DNA of 64,000 bases, taken from assembly GCA_933228675.1 (NCBI GenBank), contig OW121743.1, positions 58,048,406 through 58,112,405 of the forward strand. The letters run 5' to 3'. Below the pieces are notes generated by a model, which was not told the origin of the DNA, did no database searches, and was given only the letters and a program-made list of their open reading frames with translations. Shown here piece by piece: positions 43,251 to 64,000 of this stretch. Position 1 is the first letter of the stretch. The number at the start of each line of letters is the position of its first letter. The translations under genes and the position numbers were made by a program. This DNA is from Stomorhina lunata (taxonomy: Eukaryota > Arthropoda > Insecta > Diptera > Rhiniidae).

Positions 43251-43503
43251 TGCTTTTTCATAGTAGCTGATTTTTTTATCGATCTTATGGGAGAAGGTGC
43301 GGCACTTGTTAATTCACTTCTTTAACGGATGTTAAGGTTGCTAACCAGGTGATACCACGAGGAGGTAAGTGACCACAGCTGAGAAGGACAGACCAAGATA
43401 AGTCTGGGTTCACCAAGTTAAACCAATCAGAACCGTTTCTTGGTATCCAATATCCCCTTCATTACACAAAGGTAGAACTAAAACACCTCTTAATATATTA
43501 TTA

Positions 43504-44643
43504 GGTATACAACTTTGCTTCCGCCGTTTTTTCAGAAATTCAACACTTTATTGATGGTTATGCATTTTTTATTCAAAGCATGGTCTATCGGTGGTCGCTA
43601 CTTTCTCCAATCTTGCAATAACTGGTCATCTTTGGAAGCGATACGCGAACCAATCCCATTTTATAGTTCTTCATAAAACTGGAAGTGCTGAAACAAGTGA
43701 TAGTCCGAGGTTTTAACGCCTAGAAAATACGTCGGACGGGATAGGACTCCCAATTCAACGTTTCCAAGTATGTCTTAACCACTTTTGCAATATGGGGTCG
43801 AGCATTGTCATGCTGTAAAATGACTTTATCATATCTCTCGTTGTATTGCGGCCGTTAGTCTTCGGCCTAACCGCTTTAGGTGTGTTATATAACGATCGCC
43901 TGTGATTGTTTTAATCGGTTTAAACAACTCATAATACTCTAGGCCGAGCTGGTCCCATCATATACACAGCATGACCTTAAAACCGTGAATATTCGCTTTA
44001 GCCGTCGACGTGGAAAAGCATGGTCGAGATATTCCTATGATTTTCTGAGCTTGGGATTATCGTAATCCATTTTTCGTCCCCAGTCACAATGCAATGCAGA
44101 AATCCCTTCCGTCTTTGTCTTGCAAACAGCTGTTCGCAACCAAACAAACGCCGTTCAACATCTTCAACTTGTACGGCTCCCAATCCTTCTTTGTAAATCA
44201 TTCTCATGACTTTTACGCGTTTCGGTGTCGCTTGACACCGGTCCTAATCAAGTAATGCCTCCAATTCTGCATTTTCAAAAATATCCTCTCTTCAAGCGCC
44301 ATGCCGATCTTTGATGTCAAAATTACAGTTCTAGAAGCGACACTTTCATTCACTAATAGGTATTTGAAAGCAATCGATGAGCCTTAACAGCAGATGTCTT
44401 CATATTGAAGCAGACAATTAAGCAATTAAAGCAGAAAATTAAAACCTGTCGCAAATGACAAGAATTTGGCTCGTGGGCTGACATGTTTAATTTATGATGC
44501 AGACACAAATCTACTAATATTTCGATGGCGTTATGTTTAAAAGTACCTAAGCTTATTGCATGAGATCTACGATCTATTCATTTCGACTATCACTTACCGC
44601 TACAGCCATCTTTTGCAAAAAGGCGGAAGCAAAGTTGTACACC
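43504..44643 (-). pseudogene. mariner element, 1.14 kb, antisense, decayed
   Basis: Terminal inverted repeats: left GGTATACAACTTTGCTTCCG, right (reversed) GGTGTACAACTTTGCTTCCG. A TA precedes the left end; the right flank is AATA. On minus, GDEKWITI, LFGCEQLFARQRRKG and an LNWE-LSHPPYSPD type block near 43780 can be read through stops. Length and ends fit a mariner. Related copy at 52960-53890. Confidence 0.75.
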
Positions 44644-45408
44644 AATAAAACACTTAAAGTTAAATATTCTTATTAGCTAATGTTGGGAGACTTTTTATTT
44701 AAATATTTTATACCTATGTATCAAAGCTATTGATGTACAATGAGCGGACGCTACTGTCATCGACGATTGTGCCCCAATGACGAAGCTGCTGCAGTCTCCC
44801 CTATTACTATTTCCTCACCTAACTCGTTTAGCTTCTATGTTGATATCTTTTTACCAATTTCTTTTCTAACAATGATCTCTCCGAGTGAAAAATGGTTCAA
44901 GTTCATAACATTACATTTCCTGTTTCCGTTGCAATTGCTTTAACTACACTTTTTTTCAACTGTGTACATTAAGTACTTTAGTATCCAATTTTAGTAGTCA
45001 TTCATACAACCAGTAAACCCCAAAAGAGTAGAGAGAGATAGAGAAAAAATAAATAAACAAACACTTTTTTGTTGTATTTTGAGTAATTGCAAATGTAGTC
45101 GTGTGTAAGTGTTTGTGTGGAATGTCTTGTCTGATGACGGCAAAATTTGTTTATTAAGCTCCGCTAAAGCACTTCATCATAATAACAAGTATTTTGCTTT
45201 TCATATAATTCATCGTTAAATTGTTTTTGCGAAACAATATTTGTCAAAAAAGTTTTAAATTAAAAAAAAACCTAAATAGTTCGAACACATTTCATTAATT
45301 TTGAAGCAGCTCAAAACAAACTAGAATCTAATAAATAGCACAATTTAAGAAAGTTTATAAAACATATATACAAAAAATTCCAATTGATCTTTGAATAAAG
45401 TGAAAAAC
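44644..45408. other. Upstream region of the DDAH gene
   Basis: A+T-rich, no clear ORF. It should hold the DDAH promoter and 5' UTR; I could not pick a start site. Confidence 0.4.
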
Positions 45409-54434
<9,026 letters not shown>

Positions 54435-55729
54435 ATTTTATTGTATCAAATTTGAAAGAAAAGTAAAGCAAAGATTATGGCAATATTATATTCCGGTTAA
54501 CAAGAAATTACATTCTATCTTCCGTAGTTTTAAAATTATGTAGCTAAATTAAATTTTATTATTATTATTGCAATAGAAATAATATTATATAGATTTATGT
54601 ATAAGGCGATAACGCCAATATTATTAATAATATACGTTTTTGTTATACTTTTAAAGAAATTAAAAAAAAAGTAATTTACATATTAACTAAATAACGCTGG
54701 TTAAACATAATTATGTAGTTATTTAAATAAAATTCTTACATACATATTTACAATGTAAATGTTGTCTAAATAAAATATTATTAATTAAATAAATATCAAA
54801 AGAATAAAGCTATTTTTTTTTGTGAAATTTTAACTACAGTAAAACTTTGACAGCTACATTTTTCCCCATACCTTAATACGCCATCAGCAAAGTTATCTGA
54901 TTTCATTCAAATTTTTAAAACTGAAATTTTGTACCTGCTGTCGCAATATTCTATTTTCAGACATTTCACAAATTATTAGAAAAGTTCATGGTTAATCAGA
55001 TATAACTCTTAACTTTAATTTAAGTTACATTCGTATGATAGGTTTTTATTTGATATCATGGCTATATCGGAGGCTTCATGGTTAATAAAATATATCTCCG
55101 AAGTTAGTAAGCCAATATAGATAAACACTTTATCAATAAGCCTTAGGTTCTTAGAGTGCACTGAGGCTGTAAGTTTAAGATATCAAAGATACATAGGTTT
55201 TGAATGGATACGAGCTACGACTATACATGTATACAGAAAAAGTTAATGGTTAATGACGTATATCTCTAAAATTAGTGGACCGATTTAGATGAGTTCTTTA
55301 ATTATATTTAAAAGTTATTTTTCTGTTTAAATTATATTAAATTAGCAAATTTGAAGCCAAATTTTCAAACGTAGTATGAGGAATTCAATTCTATTTAAGT
55401 CTTAGTCTCGTGATTAAAAACGTAATAAGTAAAATATGTATGTATGAAAAATATAAATTATTCAATATTTTGAGAATACGCACAAATTAAGATATTCTTA
55501 AAAAAGAGAACGAATTGATATTTACTCTTTATTCTCTTAAAAAAGAGATTTTCTTAAAGCAGCAAAAAGAAATAGATACGAGCATGATAAATATGTAAGT
55601 GGCGGAACGTTGACCAAATGTACTTTTCCAAAAAAAGTTTATTCTTAAATTGTAAGACCTTAACTGTTATTATGTGACAGTTTTCTGAATCGTCTGTTCA
55701 TGTGTTTATCTTTTCTTAGTGAACTACAA
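54435..55729. other. DDAH 3' region and intergenic sequence
   Basis: Holds DDAH poly(A) signals. TACAGTAAAACTTTGACAGC at about 54837 resembles the CAGTAAAACTTT end motif of the pogo/Tigger relic. Nothing else recognised. Confidence 0.4.
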
Positions 55730-56190
55730 TCACCACCGTTTAATTACGCTTGAATGCTTGGCGTTGTTCAACATCAGAATGCGCCGTTTCCAACCCGTGG
55801 ATCTACCACAACACATCGGATACCAAACTGTGGGTTTGAGGTGGTAAATCGGCAAAAAAATAAAATCAATGTGGGTTTCTCAGCCAATAAAGTCTTTGAG
55901 ACGTTTTTTTGGGAAGAGCAGGCTATAATCCACATTGACCAACTTATTGTGTCCATTCAATGAGGAATTGACGAAAAAACGACCGTATTTGACTAAGAAA
56001 AAAGTTCTACATTTATTCCCGAATGGCTATTTCTTGTTTTCAAGCTTGAATTAATGACTGGCAGAAAGAGATTTGATTCCTATGACGACATCATTTCACA
56101 AAAAAAAAGATATTTTGATTACCACTAAAAATCATAATTTTCGGAAAGGATATCAAAATTGAAGAAACGTTGGGTAAGTGTATAGTATAA
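55730..56190 (+). pseudogene. mariner transposase relic (third family)
   Basis: Frames on plus give HRIPNCGFEVVNRQKNK, VFETFFWEEQAIIHID, then after stops RFDSYDDIISQ and LKKRWVSV. Order fits the middle and C-terminal parts of a mariner transposase (FWD-GIIHIDYL and the closing RW block). Confidence 0.65.
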
Positions 56191-56294
56191 ATTTTGTATT
56201 CAAAATTTAAATTATAAGCTTTTCACAGATATATTTTTTTGTTCATAAATTAGGGGGTTAAAATTCTATATATATTCTTTGTTATTTATATAGT

Positions 56295-56480
56295 TATACC
56301 CTTCACCACCATAGGTAAAAAGGCTATATTGGGTTTGTGCTGATGTTTGTAACGCATATAAATATCGGTTTAGTATACCAATAGACTCAGAATTATTAAC
56401 CTAGTCCGTCCGGCTACCTTGCCGAAGTTTATTGTATATAGGAATCAGACCATATTTGACCATACCTCCTATTCAAGACA
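56295..56480. mobile_element. INE-1-like end fragment
   Basis: TATACCCTTCACCACCATAG, then GTTTGTAACGC, ACTCAGAATTATTAACCTAG and GTCCGTCCGG: the end segment of INE-1-like elements, in the opposite orientation to the element at 46.2-48.75 kb. The stretch 56481-57143 is A+T-rich and should hold the Paics promoter. Confidence 0.55.
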
Positions 56481-57143
56481 CAATTTCAAAAGTCTTTTAA
56501 ATTCCCAGAAACACACAAAAACGCTTTAAAATCTAAAGATTATTGAATTTTTTTTACTAAAACTTTGCACAGATAAACCGATAACCGAGATTGTTAATCT
56601 CGGTCAGAATTAACCCTAGTTCCCATATTATACATACTTCCGAAAATGACATAAATGTACTTAAATCGCTATATTAAAAAAAAATAAGTTATATATTTGT
56701 ATCTAAGACTTTAGAAAAACTTGTTAAGTTGTTAGTCAATCATTGACTATCAAATAGTCAAGCTTGACCGACTATCAACAAAATATCGTCTATAAAAATC
56801 GAAATCAAGTCAAATTTTAAAGATATTAATAAAAAGTACCTAAATAAAGTACTTTTTTCTTATCACCAAAAATATGTATCCTCTCTTTTCATCTCTTTTC
56901 GCACATAAAACGACAACAACAACTGTAAAAAGTTAAACAAAAATAAAAGAAATTTATTCAACGAGACTTTAGTGAGTAAATAAAGAGATCCACATGTGTT
57001 GACTGGAATCAGTACGGATTCAACGATCGTCTAGAACGTTTTCAATTTGTTAGTGCTCCTCAACATTTAGTGAAAAACACGTGTATTACAAAATAAATAA
57101 TTTGTTCTTTTACTATCAAAAAATAAGTAATAAAATAAACACA

Positions 57144-60100
57144 ATGGCCACCAGTAGTAAGTTTTTCATCATCTTGCTTTCGAAGAGTAAATCAAGATCA
57201 GAAAGTTTATAAAATTAAAATTTTCTTCCAAAAGTTGAAGGTTACAAATTGGGCAAAGTAATTATTGAGGGTAAAACTAAACAGGTTTACGATTTGCCCG
57301 AAAATCCCGGTTTATGTTTGTTGTTGAGCAAGGATCGTATTACAGCTGGTGATGGCGTTAAGGCTCATGATTTGCAGGGCAAAGCTGAGATATCAAATAC
57401 CACAAATGGTTTAGTTTTTCAAATACTAAATGAAGCCGGTATGTACTACATATTACATTGCTTATTTTAATGCTAGTTATAATAAACTATTTATTAAATT
57501 TAATTTAATTAATTTTGTTTTATTTATTTTTCCATATTGTAGGCATTAATACAGCCTACGTTAAACCAGCTGGGGCCAAGGCTTTCATTGCTAAGAAATG
57601 TGCAATGGTACCAATTGAGTGGGTAACCAGACGTTTGGCAACTGGTTCATTTTTAAAACGTAACCCAGGTGTTCCAGAAGGTTGTCGGTAAGTACACAGT
57701 TCTGCTGGTTAAGATTTCACCACAGAAATCTTTTTAAAGGAAAATGTTTCTATATTTTTATGAAGATTTTTTTTGTTGTAGACAGGCCTACTTTTTTATC
57801 AGTAAATTTTATGGTTGAACTAGACATAATATAAGTACATACATAGGTACATATTTTTGTCTGCGGTATTAAAACTTAGAAATATGTATTTCAAAAAGTT
57901 GATAGATAGAAAATTATTACCAAGATACATATATATACTTATATCATGGTTAGTACATTCCAAAACACGAAGATCTTGAAACAGAGCTTATAATAATCTT
58001 GCCTTTTAACAAATTGTATACTAATTATAATGCTTTATAATTCATAAGAAGAAAATTGTAATGCTTTATAGCATATTATAATAGGAGTATTATAGCTTTA
58101 AAATGTGATTATAGCAAATTATTATCGCATTATGTTATGTTTAATTGATTTTTAATTTTGCTAACCCTAGGGGTAGGCAAAATACAAAGCAGGAGAGAAT
58201 CAGAGAAACTTTGCCCAACATTGTTCTAATAGCTCAGTTCATAATCCGGTGCTAATAGTACAGCATCGTAGCAATCGGTATATAAAATTAAAATTACAAA
58301 TTATGCTGCTCCGTTTTGCTTAGCATCGCTAAGTGATACTCAGTGGAGAAATATCCAATACTAACAAAATGCTGCCCTAAGAACAATGACATTCTGCCTA
58401 CAAATTACCTCACAAATACCCTCCCAGTAAAGGAACACAACATTACGCTGTCACAGCGTTGTCACCACTTAATTGCCGTTTTTTCTATAGACATGAATCG
58501 GGTCAGAAAAATGCACTCTGTGCTGTCGGCGTTTTTGTAGGCACTCCGTTATACAAATTTCTGTACTTATCGTGATACTACAACTTGATCTAAACCCTTA
58601 CAGGGCACTTTGTTTTTAGGTTGCATTCCAGAAGACTTAATCTTAAAAATAAAGACTATTGTCGAAGTTGTTATAACATCGGTGACAAAATCGATGTCAC
58701 TGTCCCACTCTTGCAAATATAAGGGCTTTTCATATGGGTGTATCTTTTATGCATGATTTATCGGATCTATTGAACATAAATGTTCCCAAAATACACATAT
58801 TTATCGAAGCTACTGGCTGACTCAAATAAGTCTTCACTATTGGTAGTCTAGTAATCTTAATTTTTCTAGTCGTTTCCTTTCCAAATGGACCACTTTACCA
58901 ATATCTGTTTACCTTTTTTGCTTAAAACACTTTTCAATATTAAACATTCCCTTTACCATAAAAATAAACTACAGATCAACAGAATATATTTCTGTTTAGA
59001 CGATTATCGTTGCTTCATTTTGCACAAACAGTATTATTTGTATTTATTATGTCTCGCAAATTGGATATATTGCGTGGTTTTCGATCTGTCTATATATAGC
59101 GATACTCCTTCCGATAATGATGAATGATATATGTCTAAATTATGTATTCTTTTTTGGTATATAGAGTTTGCCTTTCTAAAATTAAGTTACGAAAAATCGT
59201 ATTTTACTCATAACATAAGATTTAAAGATATTAAAAAATTTGCATAATAATGATTTACATAAAAGATTTCCATTAGGATTTATTTGCTATTCCAATTTCT
59301 TAATTAAGAAATTATTGAACATTGTCTTACTTTACTAAAAAAACAACAAGTTAACAAACTGATAAGGAGCTCCCAACAAATAGGTATTATCAATTTTGCT
59401 GACCTTTTGTATTATTTACCCCCAAATTGGCAAAAATATTAAAAATATCAATAATAAACAATAACAAAAATAATGACGCTACTGTCCGATAATGCTGATG
59501 AAATTTAATAAACATGTAAATAAAAATAAATTCATTCATGTGATAAACAACAACAAAAATTAAAACAAAAAACAATTAGTTAGCAACAAGGATTTTGTCT
59601 AAAATTTTCCTATTTTTTACTTCTTTTAGTTTTTCACCACCAAAACAAGAAACTTTCTTCAAAGATGATGCTAACCATGATCCCCAATGGATGGATGAAC
59701 AAATTATATCTGCTAAATTTCAGTTTAATGGTCTATTAATTGGTAAGGTTTTGTTTATAATAATTGAAATTTTCAAAATTATTTTCAAACATTTATTTTC
59801 CTTCAAATCTAAAGGTCAAGATGAAGTAGATATTATGAAAAGAATGACTTTAGCTGTATTTGAAGTTTTGGAAAAGGCTTGGGCTACCAGAAATTGTGCC
59901 TTGATTGATATGAAGGTAGAATTTGGTGTTGATGAGCAAGGTAAGCATCTACTTATATTTAAGTTATTTGCGTTACCCACTTAGGCTTTGTAAAAGTGTA
60001 AAAAGAATTTAAATTTGGTAAACAAATTATATTTAATACCATAAAATACTTTACATTTCCCATAGGCACCATTGTTTTGGCCGATATTATCGATTCCGAT

Positions 60101-60742
60101 TCTTGGCGTCTTTGGCCATCTGGTGACAAACGTTTGATGGTCGACAAACAGGTCTACCGTAACTTGGCCTCTGTTACCGATTCTGATTTGGATACCGTTA
60201 AACGTAATTTCATTTGGGTCAGTGATCAACTTAAAGATATCATTCCTAAAAACGATCATTTAGTTGTTATCTTAATGGGCAGTGCCTCGGACAAGGCTCA
60301 CTGTGAGAAAATTTCCGACCACTGCAAAACCCTGGGTCTGAACACTGAATTACGTGTCACTTCGGCCCACAAGGGACCCGAAGAATCATTGCGCATTATG
60401 CGTGAATACGAAAGTGTTATTAATAATTTAATTTTCATTTGTGTTGCTGGCCGTTCAAACGGTTTGGGTCCTGTGCTATCGGGCAACACCACCTATCCTG
60501 TGATTAACTGTCCACCTGTTAAGGCCGAAAATATGCAAATCGATGTTTGGTCAAGTCTTAATATGCCCTCCGGTTTAGGATGCCCCACCGTTCTGTATCC
60601 AGAAGCTGCCGCATTACATGCTGCCCAAATTTTGGGTCTATCGAACTACATGATTTGGTCGAAATTGCGTGTTAAGCAATTGAACAATTTCGTTGGTTTA
60701 AAGAAGGCTGACAAAGAATTGCGTGGTGTACGTAAGGCTTAA
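57144..60742 (+). CDS. Paics: Bifunctional PAICS (SAICAR synthetase / AIR carboxylase), six exons
   Basis: Cytosolic enzyme of de novo purine synthesis: AIR carboxylation to CAIR, then ligation with aspartate to SAICAR. Exons: 57144-57156, 57241-57438 (or from 57235, adding two codons), 57543-57687, 59630-59742, 59815-59940, 60066-60742; 423 aa, normal for animal PAICS. The N-terminal synthetase has [47 protein letters not shown] and the [12 protein letters not shown] block. The C-terminal PurE-like carboxylase has [32 protein letters not shown] and PVINCPP. All junctions are GT-AG and phases agree. Intron 3 (1.9 kb) holds a LINE fragment. AATAAA lies at 60843, 100 bp after the stop. Confidence 0.96.
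58310..58540 (+). mobile_element. LINE ORF2 fragment in Paics intron 3
   Basis: Plus-strand frames give [15 protein letters not shown] and [13 protein letters not shown], matching the block order just before QQFLLGYLRRNHPNF in the larger copy at 61380-62600. Stops throughout. The remainder of intron 3 (57688-59629) shows nothing else clear. Confidence 0.6.
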
Positions 60743-60976
60743 ATGTTAAGATTAGAGTTTTGTTTTGTAAGTTGCCATTGTTTTGTAATTGGACTTTTGT
60801 TAAGAGAAAAGTTTTCCTTAAAGACATTAATATTTTAAAATTAATAAAATATATTTTTATATTAAAAAAAATGTGTATCGAATTAAGGATAATTCTTTGA
60901 TATGATTTCTAGGTTGCAATATTTTGTCTAAAACTTTATTTTGTAAAAAAAATTATAGAATCATGATCGGAATAAA

Positions 60977-61285
60977 GCCAAATTACCGCATTCGATATTT
61001 ATCGAAAACTCAGACTTTTAAGCAAATATTGTGAAGTATACTTTAGGGATGTTCAAAGTTACTTCGATGCAAAAAGTTTATTGAAATTTGGTATCCATTT
61101 TGATTCGTTTTTAAAAACAGTTAAATTAAAACTCTTTTACTATTGGTCATCTTTTGGCAGATAACTACAAAAAAATAAAGTAATCTGAGCATCTTTTAAA
61201 TAATTTTGAATATTCTTAAAGTACGCTATACAAATGTTTTGAAAATATCCAAGATTTCGATCGATATCGAATGCGGTAATTTGGG
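60977..61285. mobile_element. MITE downstream of Paics
   Basis: Inverted ends: left GCCAAATTACCGCATTCGAT, right reversed CCCCAAATTACCGCATTCGA, continuing through ATCGAAA. About 310 bp, no ORF. The target duplication is not clear. Confidence 0.65.
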
Positions 61286-61379
61286 GCCAGTTATTATATT
61301 TAGAAGTGTTTTATATTTAAGTTCTGTGCAACTTAAAGACACCAATAGCTTCAAAAATGTAGACTAAATACATCTGGAA

Positions 61380-62600
61380 AGTTGGTAGAATGATTCCAAT
61401 CTTAAAACATAGGAAACCCGCGAATGAGTGTTCGTTGTACAGACCGATATCCCTGTCACCAGTCTCGAAGAAAAACAGCGGCCCTTGACTTGCCAAAAGT
61501 CTTTGACACGATAAGCCATGCCACCCTCATCCAGTCTTTCCTGCAGTCCACAATTTCAACAAATTTGGAGATTGTCCGCAGAGACCAACACTCAAAAGAC
61601 CGTAGAGTTAAACAGGAATTTCCTCCTCCAGCGCAAGGCGTTAAGTGATATTAAATGGGGCCGACGGCACAATAATGACGACTGAGGAAATGTGAATCGT
61701 CACCTCAATATCATCCACGATTTAGTTACTAAACGTTACCTAAAGTACAACCAACTAAATTCTTAGCGATTATTGTTAATATCGCAAAGAACCGACTGCC
61801 GTAGGAAAGACACAGCTTGATATCGAGAACGACAACCACCCCAAAAAGCCTGGGAATCACACTAGACAGCCTTTTTACTTTGTCAGCACTTACCGGCAGT
61901 ATTTGGGCAATGGACAAAGAAACATTGATACCATTACCTATAAAGCGATTGACGGGTAAATGGCAAATTATGCTGCTCCAGATTGGTCAGCGTATCTACA
62001 TGATACCCAGTGGATAAATTTCTCATGCTGCCAAAATGTAGCTCTTAGAATAACAAATCACCTCGCCACATCATCTACATTTTGTTGTGTTATAGTAAAG
62101 TAACACAACAAAATGCTAACTCAGCAGTTCTTATTGGGATATCTTCGGAGAAATCATCCAAACTTTAACATCACACAGTTGGAGTCTTCTGCAAGTCATA
62201 TGAGGAAAGATCTTCGCATGCATGAGTATAGCATACAAAGATATGTACTTGATCGTTTAGAAAATACCTTTTACATGGCAGCATTAAGCAACATTTATAG
62301 AGACGTATTTTACTTCACGATTTCATCAAGTTATCGCATGAATGTTTATTAGGTCACCCAACGCCTATAGCAGAAAAAGAAAAGAACTTGCCGCTGAAAA
62401 CAAGAATCGTTCTGGCTCAACTGAGATCGGGATGGAGCAACAGAGTAAACATCATTTGGTCCCGCATAGACAGTGCCGTCTTCAACGTACACCCAGCACG
62501 TGATCAGAATTTTCAACCTACTTCTCTTAGTGATTGTACTATTCCATTGGAAGTAGCACTATTTTCCTGGTCTAGATCTCTAAACTAATTACCCGTAAAC
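61380..62600 (+). pseudogene. Decayed LINE ORF2 (reverse transcriptase to C-terminus)
   Basis: Order on plus: YRPISLSPVS-type block, ALDLPKVFDTISHATLIQSF (motif A), KSLGITLDSLFTLSA, DTQW and QNVALRI, QQFLLGYLRRNHPNF, then KTRIVLAQLRSGWSNRVN. Many stops and gaps. A different LINE family from those at 3061 and 16974. A SINE-type fragment interrupts it at 61763-61815. Confidence 0.75.
61763..61815 (+). repeat. Fragment of the tRNA-like/SINE-type repeat
   Basis: GCGATTATTGTTAATATCGC (the hairpin) then AAGAACCGACTGCCGTAGGA, as at 1275-1380 but with the middle deleted. Confidence 0.5.
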
Positions 62601-64000
62601 AACAAATTAATAAAATTGTAAAAATTTTGTATGATTCAAATACTTTTTTAAATCTGCTTTTAAATTGAATGATAATTCGCAATTTAATTGACGCCACTAT
62701 TGCCGTTTTCAACTCAACTCAGTTTGGTCGTCAGCCAGTCGACCTATGTTAGGTTGAGTTTCGCATATCAACAAATTATTTGGTTGAGTTGAGTCGACCA
62801 AACCGCCGGACTCAGGTTGGCACAAAGTTCAATGGTCTCTATGTGAAGTCTTTATACCAAATACGTTGGAAAGCTTTACACAGTAACCCAAACACGACAA
62901 CTGTTTGCTAATCACTTAATAATAAACTGATTTGGTCAATTTCTTAAAATAGTAGGAAAGAACTTACCTTCATGGGAATTGTGGTCACATCACGGTCAAT
63001 TTTCATATACCTACAGCTATAGCCAACATAACACCTTTGCACATACTTAATTGAACTTTTTAACGAACCGATCGAGTATTGTTTATCATACATAAAAACT
63101 CAATAAAATCATTTCCTTTGGAGAAAAAAATATGACAATTTTACTTTTTACAGTTACGTTTAATTTTGTTCGTCTGCAGAGTTGCATTTGTAGCAAAACA
63201 CCGTTTTACACTTGGACACAAAAGTGTGAGTAAAAGTGAGAGTACATCATTCCCTGCATGAGATGTAGGCCACATTTCCACCTTAAACTAAACAGCTTTT
63301 TCTTTCCTTTAACCGCCCAGTGTAAATTGCTGTTAAAATTCTATTTGCAAATTGTTGTTATTGTAAAAACAAGTTTACTTAAAATGTTACTAAAATTTAC
63401 AACTCTGTCTGCTTGATTAACATAAACAATTGTTTGCCAATAGAGCTGCCGTACTAAAATAATGATGTACGAATTTCTATTTAAGACACAAACCTTTAAT
63501 ATGTTAAGCCACTGAGGGCATTGTCCATGATAATTTGTTTCTTTTAAATGGCAATACTATCTACTGAAGAATGATAATTTTAATCTGGCAATAAAATGTT
63601 TTAAAAATATAACGAATTCTAGGATTTTAAACCTAAATTTTAGATTTATTTATCTCTGTTATAAAAACTGTAAATATTTAGTATAAAATATTTGATATCT
63701 TAAATTTGTTAGTATTGGGAACTAAGAGAACAACTTAAATTGATTAAAAAAAATAAATGAATACAAATTTTTGTTGATACAATGTAGCATTCCAAACTGT
63801 TAACAAAATTTAAAATCTCTAATACATTCTTATCATTTGACAGCAGCCATTATTCATTAGAATTTCAAACATTCACGTTGTTTTTCGTGATCAAGTCAAA
63901 TTAATAAGAAGTTCAGGTTCAAAGTTCCATTCTTTGGCAGCTAAACATGATCATGACTTTCAAACAAACGGACTCTAGTGGCAAAATAAAAATATTTTAA
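62601..64000. other. Right-edge intergenic sequence, no gene found
   Basis: A+T-rich. Around 62710-62810 there are TTGAGTTGAGTCGACCAAAC and related inverted pieces (CAACTCAACTCAGTTTGGTC) forming an imperfect palindrome. No ORF over 60 codons with recognisable content. It may be upstream DNA of a gene beyond the window. Confidence 0.4.

Noticed and set aside
61424..62588. Separate small genes downstream of Paics
   Set aside because: The frames are consecutive decayed blocks of one LINE ORF2.
62700..62830. Palindromic GAGTTGAGTCGACCAAAC region as a regulatory site or MITE
   Set aside because: The inverted pieces are short and out of register; no clear ends.

Overview
The window is eukaryotic nuclear DNA from a higher fly, probably a calyptrate such as a blowfly (inference). 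It is very A+T-rich, has short GT-AG introns of about 57-73 nt, carries genes close to Drosophila-type DDAH and Paics, has a tandem family of insect-specific ZAD/C2H2 zinc-finger genes, and contains INE-1-like, jockey-, mariner-, pogo- and Helitron-type mobile elements. I see no bacterial, plasmid or CRISPR features.

Positions 1-42 kb hold nine paralogous ZAD-C2H2 zinc-finger genes, here called Z1-Z9, which look like relatives of the fly regulator Grauzone (family assignment inferred). Z1, Z2 and Z3 are on the minus strand, Z4 on plus, Z5 on minus, and Z6-Z9 on plus. All share one design: a first exon of exactly 123 nt ending at the codons for Asp-Pro-Met, a short phase-0 intron, and a second exon with the rest of the ZAD, an acidic and basic linker, ten zinc fingers and a tail ending in hydrophobic residues. 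Z1 runs off the left edge. Z5 has a frameshift between linker and fingers. Z9 has lost its last three fingers. Eight genes have a TGTTTAC core and Z1 a one-base variant, about 60-80 bp upstream of the ATG (about 150 bp in Z1 and Z2). A TGGCA-type motif lies further out in Z3-Z8. Z4 and Z5 form an inverted, tail-to-tail pair around a 2.7-kb A+T-rich satellite.

Mobile DNA fills most of the rest. The best preserved unit is a jockey-clade LINE (16974-22830) with a 17-bp target-site duplication. A pogo-type MITE sits inside its ORF2, and removing that MITE restores the frame exactly. Others include a Helitron with 132-bp internal repeats (about 36988-38597), an INE-1-like element (46.2-48.75 kb), several mariner relics, a pogo/Tigger-like relic, two or three families of LINE fragments and several foldback MITEs.

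The right third holds two conserved single-copy genes on the plus strand. The DDAH gene (45409-54434, six exons) has a 6.8-kb first intron full of repeats and a Cys where the catalytic His is expected. Paics (57144-60742, six exons) is the bifunctional purine-synthesis enzyme. The last 3 kb hold a MITE, a decayed LINE and unremarkable A+T-rich sequence.
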